Assembly (NCBI RefSeq): GCF_029351045.1
Contig: NZ_JARKIN010000001.1
Coordinates: forward strand, 1,512,001-1,576,000
Direction of reading: 5' to 3'
DNA length: 64,000 nt
Origin: Streptomyces sp. WMMB303
Lineage (GTDB): Bacteria > Actinomycetota > Actinomycetes > Streptomycetales > Streptomycetaceae
The position numbers and the translations under genes were made by a program. Under the pieces are notes generated by a model. That model was not told the DNA's origin and did not search any database. It worked only from the letters and a program-made list of their open reading frames with translations. Position 1 is the stretch's first letter, and each line of letters starts with the position of its first letter. Shown here in pieces: positions 13,994 to 23,311 of the stretch.

Positions 13994-15613
13994 ATGGCAG
14001 GGGGCGAGCAGGGGAAGCAGGGGCACCTCGTCGACCGGCGTTTCGAACTGCTGGAGACGCTGGGAGCCGGGGGCATGGGAACGGTGTGGCGGGCGCGGGA
14101 CGTCGCGCTGCACCGCGAGGTGGCGCTCAAGGAGGTCCGGCCCCCGTCGGCCGGGCCCGGCGGCCCCGGGGCGGCCCTGGAGGGGTCGGAGGGGTCCCGG
14201 GCGCTGCGCGAGCGCGTGCTGCGCGAGGCCCGGGCCCTGGCCCGGCTCAGCCATCCGCACGTGGTGACGATCCACCACATCGTGAACGAGGGTCCCTACC
14301 CCTGGCTCGTGATGGAGCTGGTGGACGGCCCCTCGCTGGAGCAGCGGCTGGCGGAGGGGCCGTTGGAGCCCCGCACCGCCGCCCGACTGGGCCGCGAAGT
14401 GCTCTCGGCGCTGCGCACGGCGCACGCCGCGGGTATCCAGCACCGCGATGTGAAGCCCGGCAACGTGCTGCTGCGCGGGGATGGTTCGGCGGTGCTCACC
14501 GACTTCGGCATCGCCGCGCTCCAGGACTCCGCCGCGGTGACGACCACGGGCGAGTTCCTGGGGTCCCCGGAGTTCGTCGCGCCGGAGCGGGTCCGCGGGG
14601 TGGACGACGACCCGGCCGGCGATCTGTGGTCCCTGGCACTGACGTTGTACGTGTGCACGGAGGGCCGCAGTCCGCTGCGCCGCGCCACCACGCTGGCCAC
14701 CATCGCAGCGGTGCTCGACGACCCGGTGCCGCCGCCGGTACGCAGCGGCGCGCTGGCGCCGGTGCTGGCCGCGGTGCTCGTCAAGGATCCCGCGGCCCGG
14801 CCGGACGGGGCGGAGCTGGAGCGGATGCTGGCGGACGTCGCGGAGGGCCGGGCGGCGACGCCGTACCTGCCCACGGAGACGTCGATCCCGGTCCGGTCCC
14901 CCGGCGCACCTCCGGTGCCGCCGTCCGGAGCGGAACCGGAGGCGCCCGCCGCGATGCCTGCCGACGCGGGCGGGACGGCGCGGCGGCGGCGAGTCCGGTG
15001 GGCGGTAGCGGGCGGAGTGCTGGCGGCCGCGCTCGTCACCGGGGGCCTGTTCCTGACGGCCCGGCCGGGCGGCTCCCACGGTGCGGAGGCCGGAGCCGAC
15101 GACGGCGGGGGCGGTGCGCGCCCGGCCCCGGCGGTGTCCGACGCGCAGGACGCCTCCTCCGCGCCGGAGACCAGCCCCTCCGCGGAGGAACGGGGTCCCA
15201 AGTCGACTCCGAGCCAGGAGCCGCAGCCGGAACCGGGCACGTCCTCGGCCCGGTCCAGTCCTCCGGCCGTATCCCCGGCCGGCACCTGGGTGGCACAGCT
15301 CGGTTCGGTCTCGAAGGCGGACGGCACCGGCGCGCGTGAGAAGATGCACGCCTCTTTGAGCCGCAAGGCCGACGGAGTGCGCTATCTCGACAGCGACGGC
15401 TTCGCCTCGCTGCGCGGGGGCTACTGGATGTTCTACAGCTCCGGACCCGCGGGCGGCTTCCCCGACGGGACGGCGGCGGCCTCCTGGTGCAGCGCACGGG
15501 GCCTCACCTCGTCGAACCAGTGCGTGGGCCGCTACGTCAGCGACGACGCGGCAGACCGTCCCTACATCTGCGCGCCCGGCGCCGCCCGGGGCACCGGGCG
15601 CTGCCACCGCTGA
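13994..15613 (+). CDS. Transmembrane Ser/Thr protein kinase with SPOR-like extracellular domain
   Basis: The protein has 539 residues, ATG 13994. Kinase domain residues about 15-290: Gly loop LGAGGMGTVW, catalytic lysine in VALKEV, HRDVKPGN (about 150), DFG (about 170) and the activation segment ending SPEFVAPE. A Pro-rich juxtamembrane region precedes one transmembrane helix (WAVAGGVLAAALVTGGLFL, about 335). The outside part is first a Glu/Pro/Ser linker and then WVAQLGSV...YLDSDGFASLRGGYWMFY...CVGRYVS, which resembles a SPOR-type peptidoglycan-binding fold rather than PASTA repeats. It may sense cell-wall state; two cysteine-containing loops may form disulfides. Confidence 0.9.
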   Translation: MAGGEQGKQGHLVDRRFELLETLGAGGMGTVWRARDVALHREVALKEVRPPSAGPGGPGAALEGSEGSRALRERVLREARALARLSHPHVVTIHHIVNEGPYPWLVMELVDGPSLEQRLAEGPLEPRTAARLGREVLSALRTAHAAGIQHRDVKPGNVLLRGDGSAVLTDFGIAALQDSAAVTTTGEFLGSPEFVAPERVRGVDDDPAGDLWSLALTLYVCTEGRSPLRRATTLATIAAVLDDPVPPPVRSGALAPVLAAVLVKDPAARPDGAELERMLADVAEGRAATPYLPTETSIPVRSPGAPPVPPSGAEPEAPAAMPADAGGTARRRRVRWAVAGGVLAAALVTGGLFLTARPGGSHGAEAGADDGGGGARPAPAVSDAQDASSAPETSPSAEERGPKSTPSQEPQPEPGTSSARSSPPAVSPAGTWVAQLGSVSKADGTGAREKMHASLSRKADGVRYLDSDGFASLRGGYWMFYSSGPAGGFPDGTAAASWCSARGLTSSNQCVGRYVSDDAADRPYICAPGAARGTGRCHR

Positions 15614-15791
15614 GCCGTCCGGTCGCCGCGGCGCGCGGGCGGGTTGGGCCGACCGGCGGCCGAGCGCCCTCCCTTCCGGCGGCAGCGGCCTGTCGCCGCC
15701 GCGGTCCGGGGCTCCTGTGCGTACGTTTTGGGGCATTCGACGCGTTGGACCCTGCGCCCCGAGGGCGCGTGATGCGGAGGTCGAGGAGACC

Positions 15792-16529
15792 ATGGGCTGG
15801 ACACGCGCACGGAGGACGGCAGCCGCGGCCGCGATCTCCGGACTGCTCGCACTCGTTCCGGCGGCACCGGCTGCACCGGCCGCACCGGCCGCCGGCAGCG
15901 CCGGGGAACAGGCGGGGCGCACGCCCTCGTCCGGGGCCGCGGAGGCGGAACCGGCCACCGCGCGGACCCCGCCGCCGCCCCGCCTGCCGCGGAACTTCAG
16001 CGGCAAGGGCAGGTGGATCGTCCGGGACCTGGGGATCGAGGTCCCGTTCCGTTGGGCGGGTCGCGACGGCGACAGCCAGATGGTGGCGGGCGGCCCGCAG
16101 TATCCGATCTGGTTCACGAACCTGATCTACCGCGGGACGCTCTACACACTCACCTACAAGTGGCCCGGGCTGACCGAGCACACCTGCTCGAAGATCCCCG
16201 GCTTCGACCGGGAACGGCTGAACGCACTGCTGGCCAAGGCACGGTTCGTCGGACGCGAGACCCTGGAGCGCACCCCGCGGCGGCAGGTGAACCACTGGCG
16301 GGTCGGGGTCGTCCTGCCGCAGCGGCCGCCGGGCAACCACCTGCGGTTCCCGCTCGCCCTCGGGGACGTCTACGTCGACCAGCGGGACCCCGGCACCTTC
16401 TGGCAGGTGCTCCAGTTCGGGGTCCAGAATCTCTTCGATCCCGAACTGGACGAGTGGCTGGTGATGAACACCTTCGCGCACCGTCCGGGAGAGGTGAAGC
16501 TGCCGCGGCGGTGCCGCACCGCCTCCTGA
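15792..16529 (+). CDS. Secreted protein of unknown function
   Basis: The protein has 245 residues. ATG 15792 follows GAGGAG. Residues 1-35 form a Sec signal peptide (RRTAAAAAISGLLALVPAAP) with several AxA sites, then an Ala/Pro-rich linker to about residue 65. The mature domain (GRWIVRDLGIEVPFRWAGRD, QYPIWFTNLIYRGTLYTLTY, LFDPELDEWLVMNTFAHRPG) is aromatic-rich and probably beta-structured, without an enzyme motif that I recognise. It sits between a membrane kinase and a convergent hydrolase gene. Probably extracellular or wall-associated. Confidence 0.75.
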   Translation: MGWTRARRTAAAAAISGLLALVPAAPAAPAAPAAGSAGEQAGRTPSSGAAEAEPATARTPPPPRLPRNFSGKGRWIVRDLGIEVPFRWAGRDGDSQMVAGGPQYPIWFTNLIYRGTLYTLTYKWPGLTEHTCSKIPGFDRERLNALLAKARFVGRETLERTPRRQVNHWRVGVVLPQRPPGNHLRFPLALGDVYVDQRDPGTFWQVLQFGVQNLFDPELDEWLVMNTFAHRPGEVKLPRRCRTAS

Positions 16530-16641
16530 GCCTCCCCGGGCGGTGGGGACGCCGCTGTGCGCCTGCCGCGGCCCGGCCGGAGCCCCACCGCGGGGCCACC
16601 GGCTCCGCCGGGGCCGGGCGCCGGGCGGGCGCGACGTGCGC

Positions 16642-17229
16642 CTACAGCGTCTCCAGGAACCCCAGCACCGACCGCCAGGTGCGCTCGGCGGCCTCCTCGT
16701 CGTAGTCCTCCAGCTCGGCGTGCGTGTACAGGTGCCCGGCCGCCGGATAGCGGTGCACCTCCACATCGGCACCGGCCTGCTGCATCCGCAGGTACCAGGC
16801 GGTCAGCCAGTCGTGCGGCTCGAAGGCGTCGGGGTCGCCGACATGCAGCTGCACGGGCAGATCGTCGACCGCCGCGTCCTGCGGAATGTCCGAGGTGCCG
16901 GAGAAGAGCACCAGGCCGCGGGCCTTCTCGTCGGCCAGCGCGAGGGTCTGGGCGATGGAGCCGCCCATCGAGAAGCCCGCGTAGACCAGTCCCTTGCCCG
17001 AGTGCGGCGCCGCGGCGGCCACGGCCCTGCGCAGCAGCTCGTCGCGGTCGGGGCTGCCCTCCTCCTCGCGCATCCGCATCCCCTCCTCCACCGAGGCGGC
17101 GGTCCGGCCGCCGAACAGGTCGGGGGTCACCACCTCGTGCCCCGCGGCGCGGAGCCGCTCCGCCGCGGCGCGCACGTCCGGAGTGAGCCCGCACACGGAG
17201 TGCAGGAGAACGAGCGATACGGGTGCCAC
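16642..17229 (-). CDS. Dienelactone hydrolase family protein
   Basis: The protein has 195 residues. I chose GTG 17229 because GGAAG lies eight bases upstream; longer open frame upstream is not supported. It shows the alpha/beta-hydrolase pattern: VSLVLLHSVCGL, VVTPDLFGG, the nucleophile elbow GFSMGG (Ser), then LQLHVGDPDAF-type acid loop and HLYTH near the C-terminus. The length of about 195 fits small DLH proteins. In this family the nucleophile is usually Cys; here it is Ser, so it is an esterase-like branch. Substrate unknown. Convergent with the secreted-protein gene and divergent from the channel gene at 17387. Confidence 0.8.
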   Translation of the reverse strand: MAPVSLVLLHSVCGLTPDVRAAAERLRAAGHEVVTPDLFGGRTAASVEEGMRMREEEGSPDRDELLRRAVAAAAPHSGKGLVYAGFSMGGSIAQTLALADEKARGLVLFSGTSDIPQDAAVDDLPVQLHVGDPDAFEPHDWLTAWYLRMQQAGADVEVHRYPAAGHLYTHAELEDYDEEAAERTWRSVLGFLETL

Positions 17230-17386
17230 AGATGTCACTTCCTTCACAAAGAACCCCTGGTGCGGCTCCTGGAGCCGGGTACTCCACATGGTGCCAGGTA
17301 CGGTCGTCGGTGGTCCTCGGGCGGCCCGTCGCGGCCGCCCGGTCCCGGTACCGAGCCCGGGAACCCCCGTCTGGAGAAAGGCGACC

Positions 17387-18424
17387 ATGGAGAACGTGCT
17401 CCGGCCCGTCATCGTCTTCGGTGGCGCGATCGTGCTCTCGTACGTGCTCGCCTGGGCCGTCGACCGGCTGATGGTACGCCTGGACACCCGCCACCCGGAG
17501 ACCCCGATGTGGGGGCTGCTGCGCAGCGGCCGCTTCCCCTTCCAGGCAGTCCTCTTCGTCCTGCTGGTCAGCAGCTTCTTCGACAGCACGCACCTGGCCA
17601 AGGACCACCGGGCCGGTGTCGACCGGTGGCTGACCATCGTGCTGATCGCCGCCTCGGCCTGGCTGATCCTGCGCATCGTCGCCGCCATAACGGAGACGCT
17701 GGCCAACCGGTACGCCGGCGCCACCCTGGACCCGGCACGCGGACGGCGGGTGCGCACCCAGCTCACCCTGATCCGGCGGCTGATCACCGCCGTGGTGACG
17801 GTGATCGCGGTGGCCGCGGTGCTGCTCCAGTTCCCGGGCATGAAGACGTTCGGCACCTCGATGCTCGCCTCGGCCGGTGTGCTGGGCATCGTCGCCGGTA
17901 TCGCGGCCCAGTCGACGCTGGGCAACCTGTTCGCGGGACTGTCGATCGCCTTCGGCGACATGGTGCGGATCGGCGACGAGGTCGTGGTGGAGGGGGAGCT
18001 CGGCACGGTCGAGGAGATCACCGTCTCCTACCTGGTGATCCTCACCTGGGACGAGCGCCGGATCACGATGCCGGTCTCCTACTTCACCAACAAGCCGTTC
18101 GAGAACTGGTCCCGCGGCGGCCCGCAGATGACCGGCACCGTCTACCTCCACCTCGACCACTCGACCCCCGTCGCGGAGCTGCGCGCCAAGACGGAGGAAC
18201 TGGTCCGGGCCAGCGACGAGTGGGACGGGCGGAACTGGAACGTGGTGGTCACCGGGACCACACCGACCACCATCGAGGTACGGGTGGCCGTGACGGCACG
18301 CACCTCCGGCGACCTGTGGACACTGCGCTGCTCGCTGCGCGAGGACCTGGTCGCCTGGCTGCGGGCCTACCACCCCGACTCGCTGCCGGGGATCCGGTAC
18401 ATCCCGCAGGAGAAGTCGGTCTGA
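17387..18424 (+). CDS. MscS-family mechanosensitive ion channel
   Basis: The protein has 345 residues. ATG 17387 with GGAGAAAG upstream. It has about four hydrophobic segments (VIVFGGAIVLSYVLAWAV; AVLFVLLVSSFF; WLTIVLIAASAWLILRIVAA; LITAVVTVIAVAAVLL), then the pore-lining and beta-domain signature: AGVLGIVAGIAAQSTLGNLF, GDMVRIGDEVVVEGELGTVE and ITMPVSYFTNKPFENWSR. The C-terminal alpha/beta domain follows. The family opens under membrane tension to release solutes during osmotic downshock. It stands as a single gene, convergent with the antiporter. Confidence 0.92.
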   Translation: MENVLRPVIVFGGAIVLSYVLAWAVDRLMVRLDTRHPETPMWGLLRSGRFPFQAVLFVLLVSSFFDSTHLAKDHRAGVDRWLTIVLIAASAWLILRIVAAITETLANRYAGATLDPARGRRVRTQLTLIRRLITAVVTVIAVAAVLLQFPGMKTFGTSMLASAGVLGIVAGIAAQSTLGNLFAGLSIAFGDMVRIGDEVVVEGELGTVEEITVSYLVILTWDERRITMPVSYFTNKPFENWSRGGPQMTGTVYLHLDHSTPVAELRAKTEELVRASDEWDGRNWNVVVTGTTPTTIEVRVAVTARTSGDLWTLRCSLREDLVAWLRAYHPDSLPGIRYIPQEKSV

Positions 18425-18541
18425 CCCGCGGCGACCGGGCCCCGCAGGACCTCGCGCACGGCCGCGCCCCAGGCCGTGCAGCCCGGCGCCGCGGAGGCCC
18501 GCCGTCGTGCCGTCCTCGCGGGCGGCTCAGCCCGGGACGGC

Positions 18542-20146
18542 TCAGCTGCCGCGGAAGCTGCGCACGTCGAGCTGGTGCAGCACCCGGTCGACGGCCTCGG
18601 GATCCACCCCGGCCTCACCGCGGGCCGCGATCACCTCGTGCCGGGCCGCCGACAGCAGCTCGTTCTGCAGCCGCCGCAGCTTCTGCGCGCGGGCCACCCG
18701 CTTGCCGTGCGCGGCCCGGCGCTCCTCGCCGACGATCTCGGGCGAGATCCGCGCGCCCACGTCCCAGGCGCGCCGCAGCAGCGCCTCGGAAACCTCTTCG
18801 GGCAGCTCCTCCACCTCTTCGATCTCCCGCAGCCGGCGCCGCGCCGCCTTGGCGACCCGCAGCGCGAGCTGCCGCTCCAGCTCCCGTTCGGCGGCGCTGT
18901 CGGACTGCACGTTCAGCCTGCGGACCAGCCGGGGCAGGGTCAGGCCCTGGAAGACCAGGGTCACGAGCACCACCGCGAAGGCGATGAAGAGGATCGCCTC
19001 CCGTCCGGGGAACGCTCCGCCCCCGGCCTCGGGCTCCACGGACAGCGGGACGGCCAGCGCCAGCGCGACCGAGGCCACCCCGCGCATCCCCGCCCACCAC
19101 ACGACGACCGTCTCCCGCCAGTTGCGCGGGATGTCCTCGTCCAGGTCCTTGCGCCGGTGCAGCCGCTGCGCCACCCAGGCGGAGGGCAGCAGCCACAGCA
19201 GCCGCAGGGCGACCACGACGCCGACCACCGCGAGAGCCGCGGGCAGCAGCCGGCGCCAGTCCTGCTGGACGGTCCCGAAGACGGTGTGCAGTTCCAGCCC
19301 GATCAGCCCGAAGGCGATCCCGGTCACCAGCGTGTCCACGATCTGCCAGAACGTCTGCCCGGCCAGGCGGCCCTGCACGTCGTCCGCGTCCACCGCGTGC
19401 CCGGAGGCCAGATAGAGCGCGGTCGTCAGGACGGCCAGCACGCCGGAGCCCATCAGCTCCTCGGCGAGCACGTAGGAGGCGAAGGGCACCAGCAGGCTCA
19501 GCCCGGTCTGCAGGGTGGCGTCCCCGAGGTAGCCCATGAGCTTGCCGGAGAGCCAGCCCAGTCCCAGCCCGACCGCGACGGCCACCACTGCGGAGAGCAC
19601 CAGTTCACCCGCGGCCACGGGCAGCGAGAAGGTGCCGGTGACGGCGGCGGCGATGGCGACGTGGTAGAGGGTGATGGCGGTCACGTCGTTGAAGAGACCC
19701 TCCCCCTCCAGTGCCGAGACCAGCCGTCGGGGCAGTCCGACGTTGCCGGCCACGGCGGTGGCGGCGACCGGGTCGGGCGGGGCGACCAGGGCGCCCAGTG
19801 CCACCGCCCCGGCCAGGCCGAGTCCGGGCACCAGCAGATGGGCGACCGCGGCCACCGCCGCCGTGGTGACGAACACCAGCGCGACCGCCATCAGGAAGAT
19901 CGGCCGCTTGTTCGCCGCGAACTGCCGCCAGGACGTCCGCTGGGCCGCGGCGTAGATCAGCGGCGGCAGCACCAGCGGCAGGATGAACTCGGGCGGCAGC
20001 GAGACGTTCGGGATGGAGGGGATCAGCGCCAGCACGCCGCCGAAGAGCGTCATCAGCACGGGCGAGGGCAGCCCGAGCTTGTCCCCGAGGGGGACCATCA
20101 GGACGGCGGCGAGCAGGAGGGCGAAGAAGAGGGCGAGCTGATCCAT
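18542..20146 (-). CDS. CPA1-family Na+/H+ antiporter
   Basis: The protein has 534 residues with about 12 hydrophobic segments in the first 410. Key sites: LGALVAPPDPVAATAV (Asp near residue 128) and ALEGEGLFNDVTAITLY (ND motif of the ion-binding site), typical of NhaP/NHE-type exchangers. The C-terminal about 120 residues are a charged cytosolic domain with coiled-coil character (ERELERQLALRVAKAARRRL). It exchanges Na+ for H+ for pH and salt homeostasis. The start lies four bases after the stop of the upstream pseudouridine synthase gene, so they form one operon. Confidence 0.92.
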   Translation of the reverse strand: MDQLALFFALLLAAVLMVPLGDKLGLPSPVLMTLFGGVLALIPSIPNVSLPPEFILPLVLPPLIYAAAQRTSWRQFAANKRPIFLMAVALVFVTTAAVAAVAHLLVPGLGLAGAVALGALVAPPDPVAATAVAGNVGLPRRLVSALEGEGLFNDVTAITLYHVAIAAAVTGTFSLPVAAGELVLSAVVAVAVGLGLGWLSGKLMGYLGDATLQTGLSLLVPFASYVLAEELMGSGVLAVLTTALYLASGHAVDADDVQGRLAGQTFWQIVDTLVTGIAFGLIGLELHTVFGTVQQDWRRLLPAALAVVGVVVALRLLWLLPSAWVAQRLHRRKDLDEDIPRNWRETVVVWWAGMRGVASVALALAVPLSVEPEAGGGAFPGREAILFIAFAVVLVTLVFQGLTLPRLVRRLNVQSDSAAERELERQLALRVAKAARRRLREIEEVEELPEEVSEALLRRAWDVGARISPEIVGEERRAAHGKRVARAQKLRRLQNELLSAARHEVIAARGEAGVDPEAVDRVLHQLDVRSFRGS

Positions 20147-20150
20147 CCGG

Positions 20151-21092
20151 TCAGGAACTCTCGGCCCGCACCTTGTCCAGCGCGGCCTGCAGGTCGGCCG
20201 GGTAGCCGCTCTCGTACTCGACCCGGCTCCCGTCGCCCGGGTGCTCGAATCCGAGTCGCACCGCGTGCAGCCACTGGCGCTCCAGCCGCAGCCGCTTGGC
20301 CAGCGTGGGGTCGGCGCCGTAGGTCAGATCGCCCACGCAGGGATGCCGGTGTGCCGCCATGTGCACGCGGATCTGGTGGGTGCGCCCGGTCTCCAGCTTG
20401 ATGTCCAGCAGGCTCGCCGCCCGGAACGCCTCGACCAGGTCGTAGTGGGTCACCGACGGCTTGCCCTCGGAGGTGACCGCCCACTTGTAGTCATGCTGCG
20501 GATGGCGGCCGATGGGCGCGTCGATGGTGCCGCTGAGCGGGTCGGGATGGCCCTGGACGAGCGCGTGGTACCGCTTGTCGACGGTGCGCTCCTTGAACTG
20601 CCGCTTGAGCAGCGTGTAGGCCCGCTCGGACTTGGCGACGACCATCAGTCCGGAGGTGCCCACGTCCAGCCGGTGCACGATGCCCTGCCGTTCGGCCGCG
20701 CCGGAGGTGGCGATCGTGTACCCGGCGGCTGCCAGCCCGCCGATCACGGTGGGTCCGCTCCAGCCCGGACTGGGGTGGGCCGCGACCCCGACCGGCTTGA
20801 CGATCACCACGATGTCGTCGTCGTCATGGACGATCTCCATGCCCTCCACGGGCTCGGCGACGATCCGCACCGGCTGCGCCTGCCCGGGCATCTCCACCTC
20901 GATCCAGGCGCCGCCCTGCACCCGGTCGGACTTGCCCGCCGGCGAACCGTCCAGCAGGACCTTGCCGTCCGCGGCCAGCTCCGCCGCCTTGGTCCGCGAG
21001 AAGCCGAACATCCGGGCGAGGGCGGCATCGACGCGCTCGCCTTCGAGGCCGTCGGGTACGGGCAGGGTGCGGGTCTCAGGAAGCGTGCTCAC
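20151..21092 (-). CDS. RluA/RluD-family rRNA pseudouridine synthase
   Basis: The protein has 313 residues from GTG 21092. It has an N-terminal S4-like RNA-binding domain ([27 protein letters not shown]) and a catalytic domain with [19 protein letters not shown] (catalytic Asp near residue 143) and [15 protein letters not shown]. The family converts specific uridines of 23S rRNA to pseudouridine; RluD acts on helix 69, but the exact site cannot be read from sequence. It shares an operon with the antiporter. In S. coelicolor, as I recall, lspA sits directly upstream; here a protease gene intervenes on the other strand. Confidence 0.93.
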   Translation of the reverse strand: MSTLPETRTLPVPDGLEGERVDAALARMFGFSRTKAAELAADGKVLLDGSPAGKSDRVQGGAWIEVEMPGQAQPVRIVAEPVEGMEIVHDDDDIVVIVKPVGVAAHPSPGWSGPTVIGGLAAAGYTIATSGAAERQGIVHRLDVGTSGLMVVAKSERAYTLLKRQFKERTVDKRYHALVQGHPDPLSGTIDAPIGRHPQHDYKWAVTSEGKPSVTHYDLVEAFRAASLLDIKLETGRTHQIRVHMAAHRHPCVGDLTYGADPTLAKRLRLERQWLHAVRLGFEHPGDGSRVEYESGYPADLQAALDKVRAESS

Positions 21093-21314
21093 CTGATCGA
21101 GTATGCCGGACGCGGCCGTACGGCCCGCACGCCCTCGCCCCCTCGCGGGACCCCGACAGCACTCCGGCGACGCCGCGCGGGCGCGGCTCCCGGCACCCGG
21201 ACCGCCGGTCATCCGCTCACCCGCGCGGACCACCCCGGGGTGCGACGCCCGACGCATGCGCCGACGGTGTGACAGAAGCCTCGGGACCAGCAGCGACACC
21301 GGAGGGAATCGCCG

Positions 21315-22583
21315 ATGACGCCGCGCAGGACGCCTCAGCACTCCGCGCCGGACTCCGGTCCGGACGGCGGCATACGCCGCCGCCCCGGCCAGGCCCGTCG
21401 ACGCGTACTGGCGGTGGCCACCGCGCTGGCCACCGCCTGCCTCACCCTGGCCCCGGTGCGGGTGGCGGCGGCGGCCGAGGGCATCGCGGGCCCCTGCGCC
21501 ATAGCTCCCGGCAGCGGCACCGACGAGGGCCCGCTCGGGCCCGGCTACGTCCGACCGCAGGGCAGCAAGCGGGCACTGATGCTGATGGTCGACTTCAGCG
21601 ACCACCCCGCGGCCACCCCGGCCCGGGCCCGCGCGCGCTTCTTCTCCCGGTACGGCGACCGCTTCTGGAACCGCGCCTCCTTCGGCAAGTACCGGCTGGA
21701 GACCGAGACCAGCTCCGACTGGATACGCATGCCGCGGCCGTGGTCCTCCTACGGGATCACCCGCGGCATCCCCACCGGCCTGATGCGCGGCTATGTGCAG
21801 GACGCGCTGGAGGCCGCGCACCGCCAGGGCACCGACGTGCACGGCGCCGACCTCGTCTTCGTGGTGGCCGACAGCAATCTGCCCGCCGCGCCCACCGTCT
21901 CGCAGGCGCACACCTTCGACGGACTCCGCGCCGCGGGCACCCGGGTGCGCGGAGCGGCCCTCATCTTCGGCCGGGCCTCCGACTCGGCGCTGTGGCAGCG
22001 CGGGAACTTCGTCCACGAGGCCCACCACCTCTACGGGCTGCCCGACCTCTACAACGTGGCGGAGAACGCCTCCGTCGAGTACGCGGGGGGCTGGGACACC
22101 ATGAGCATGGCGGGCATCTCCGACCTGCTGGGCTGGCACAAGTGGAAGTTCGGCTGGCTGTCCCGCTCCCGGGTCGGCTGCGTCACCTCGGCCGGCACCT
22201 CCGAGCACGCCCTGAACCCGGTCAGCTCCGCCGATGCGGGGCTGGCCGTGATCCGGACGGGCCGGCACCGGGCGATAGTGGCCGAGGCGCGCACCCGCTC
22301 CGGACTGGACCGGGACATCTGCGCGGAGGGCGTGCTCCTCTACACCGTCGACTCGGCGCGGCCCACCGGTGAAGGCCCGGTACGCGTCGTCGACTCCCGC
22401 CCCCGCAGCGGCGGCGGCGCCGCCTGCGCCGACCGGCTGCCCAACGAGCTGGCCGAGATGTCGGACGCGCCCTTCGCGCCGGGCGAGAGCCACACCTTCC
22501 CCGGCGGAATACGCATCACCGTCACCGACGCCACCGACGAGGGCGGCTACCGCGTCCGGGTGCGCGTCCCGCACCGCGGCTGA
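21315..22583 (+). CDS. Secreted M6-like metalloprotease
   Basis: The protein has 422 residues. ATG 21315 is preceded by GGAGGGAA. The signal region is long and basic ([20 protein letters not shown], residues about 28-48), with cleavage probably near AAA/AEG. The mature part has [14 protein letters not shown], a zinc site [16 protein letters not shown] (HExxH with following Gly-Leu-Pro-Asp, near residue 234) and [10 protein letters not shown] after it, the pattern of immune-inhibitor-A/M6 peptidases. The C-terminal 120 residues form a beta domain with two cysteines. It lies on the plus strand between the minus-strand rluA-like and lspA genes, suggesting insertion into an older operon. Confidence 0.82.
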   Translation: MTPRRTPQHSAPDSGPDGGIRRRPGQARRRVLAVATALATACLTLAPVRVAAAAEGIAGPCAIAPGSGTDEGPLGPGYVRPQGSKRALMLMVDFSDHPAATPARARARFFSRYGDRFWNRASFGKYRLETETSSDWIRMPRPWSSYGITRGIPTGLMRGYVQDALEAAHRQGTDVHGADLVFVVADSNLPAAPTVSQAHTFDGLRAAGTRVRGAALIFGRASDSALWQRGNFVHEAHHLYGLPDLYNVAENASVEYAGGWDTMSMAGISDLLGWHKWKFGWLSRSRVGCVTSAGTSEHALNPVSSADAGLAVIRTGRHRAIVAEARTRSGLDRDICAEGVLLYTVDSARPTGEGPVRVVDSRPRSGGGAACADRLPNELAEMSDAPFAPGESHTFPGGIRITVTDATDEGGYRVRVRVPHRG

Positions 22584-22673
22584 GCGCCCCCGGCGAGCGC
22601 CCCGGCCGGGCAGCGGCCGGCGGCCACCGCCGCACGGTGTCCGGCGCCGGGGCCCGGCCCGCCGGGCCGGGCT

Positions 22674-23258
22674 TCAGTCCCGGTGGACGGTGCCGTCCGG
22701 GTCCAGGCCGCGGAAGGAGAGCAGCACGATCAGGACGCCCCCGCAGACGATGGCCGAGTCCGCCAGGTTGAACACCGCGAAGTGCTTGGGCGCGATGAAG
22801 TCCACGACGGCCCCCTGGAAGACCCCCGGGGCACGGAAGATCCGGTCGGCCAGATTGCCGCACGCGCCGCCCAGCAGCAGACCCAGCGCGATCGCCCAGG
22901 GGAGGCTGTAGAGCTTCCGGGCGATCCGCGCGATCACCACCACGACGGCCACCGCGATCGCGCTCAGCACGAGCGTCAGCGCCTCCCCCAGGCCGAAGGC
23001 GGCACCAGGGTTGCGGATGACGCTCAACTGGAGCCAGGAGCCGAGCAACTCGATCGGAGCGTGGTTCTCCAGCTCCGCGACCACCACCAGCTTGCTGACC
23101 AGGTCCAGCGCGAACGCGAACCCGGCCACCGCGGCCAGCACCCCGATCCGCCGCCTGCGCCGCGGGGATACGGAGGACTCCCCTTCCGCGTGCTCCTCTT
23201 CGCCACCGCCGGCCGCGCCTTCGCCGGGGCCGTCGACGGTCCGCTCCACCTCAGTCAC
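22674..23258 (-). CDS. lspA: Lipoprotein signal peptidase II
   Basis: The protein has 194 residues from GTG 23258. About 35 acidic, disordered residues precede four transmembrane segments. Conserved signatures: LDLVSKLVV after the first helix, [27 protein letters not shown] and [15 protein letters not shown]; the two catalytic aspartates are in NLADR and NLADS. The enzyme removes signal peptides from diacylglyceryl-modified prolipoproteins in the membrane. The core has the usual length; the acidic N-terminal extension is typical of actinobacteria. It follows the DksA-like gene in the same direction, 53 bp downstream. Confidence 0.96.
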   Translation of the reverse strand: MTEVERTVDGPGEGAAGGGEEEHAEGESSVSPRRRRRIGVLAAVAGFAFALDLVSKLVVVAELENHAPIELLGSWLQLSVIRNPGAAFGLGEALTLVLSAIAVAVVVVIARIARKLYSLPWAIALGLLLGGACGNLADRIFRAPGVFQGAVVDFIAPKHFAVFNLADSAIVCGGVLIVLLSFRGLDPDGTVHRD

Positions 23259-23311
23259 GCCTTGAGGGTACGACACGCACGGACGGCGGTGTTCACGGCG
23301 TTCTCCCGCGC

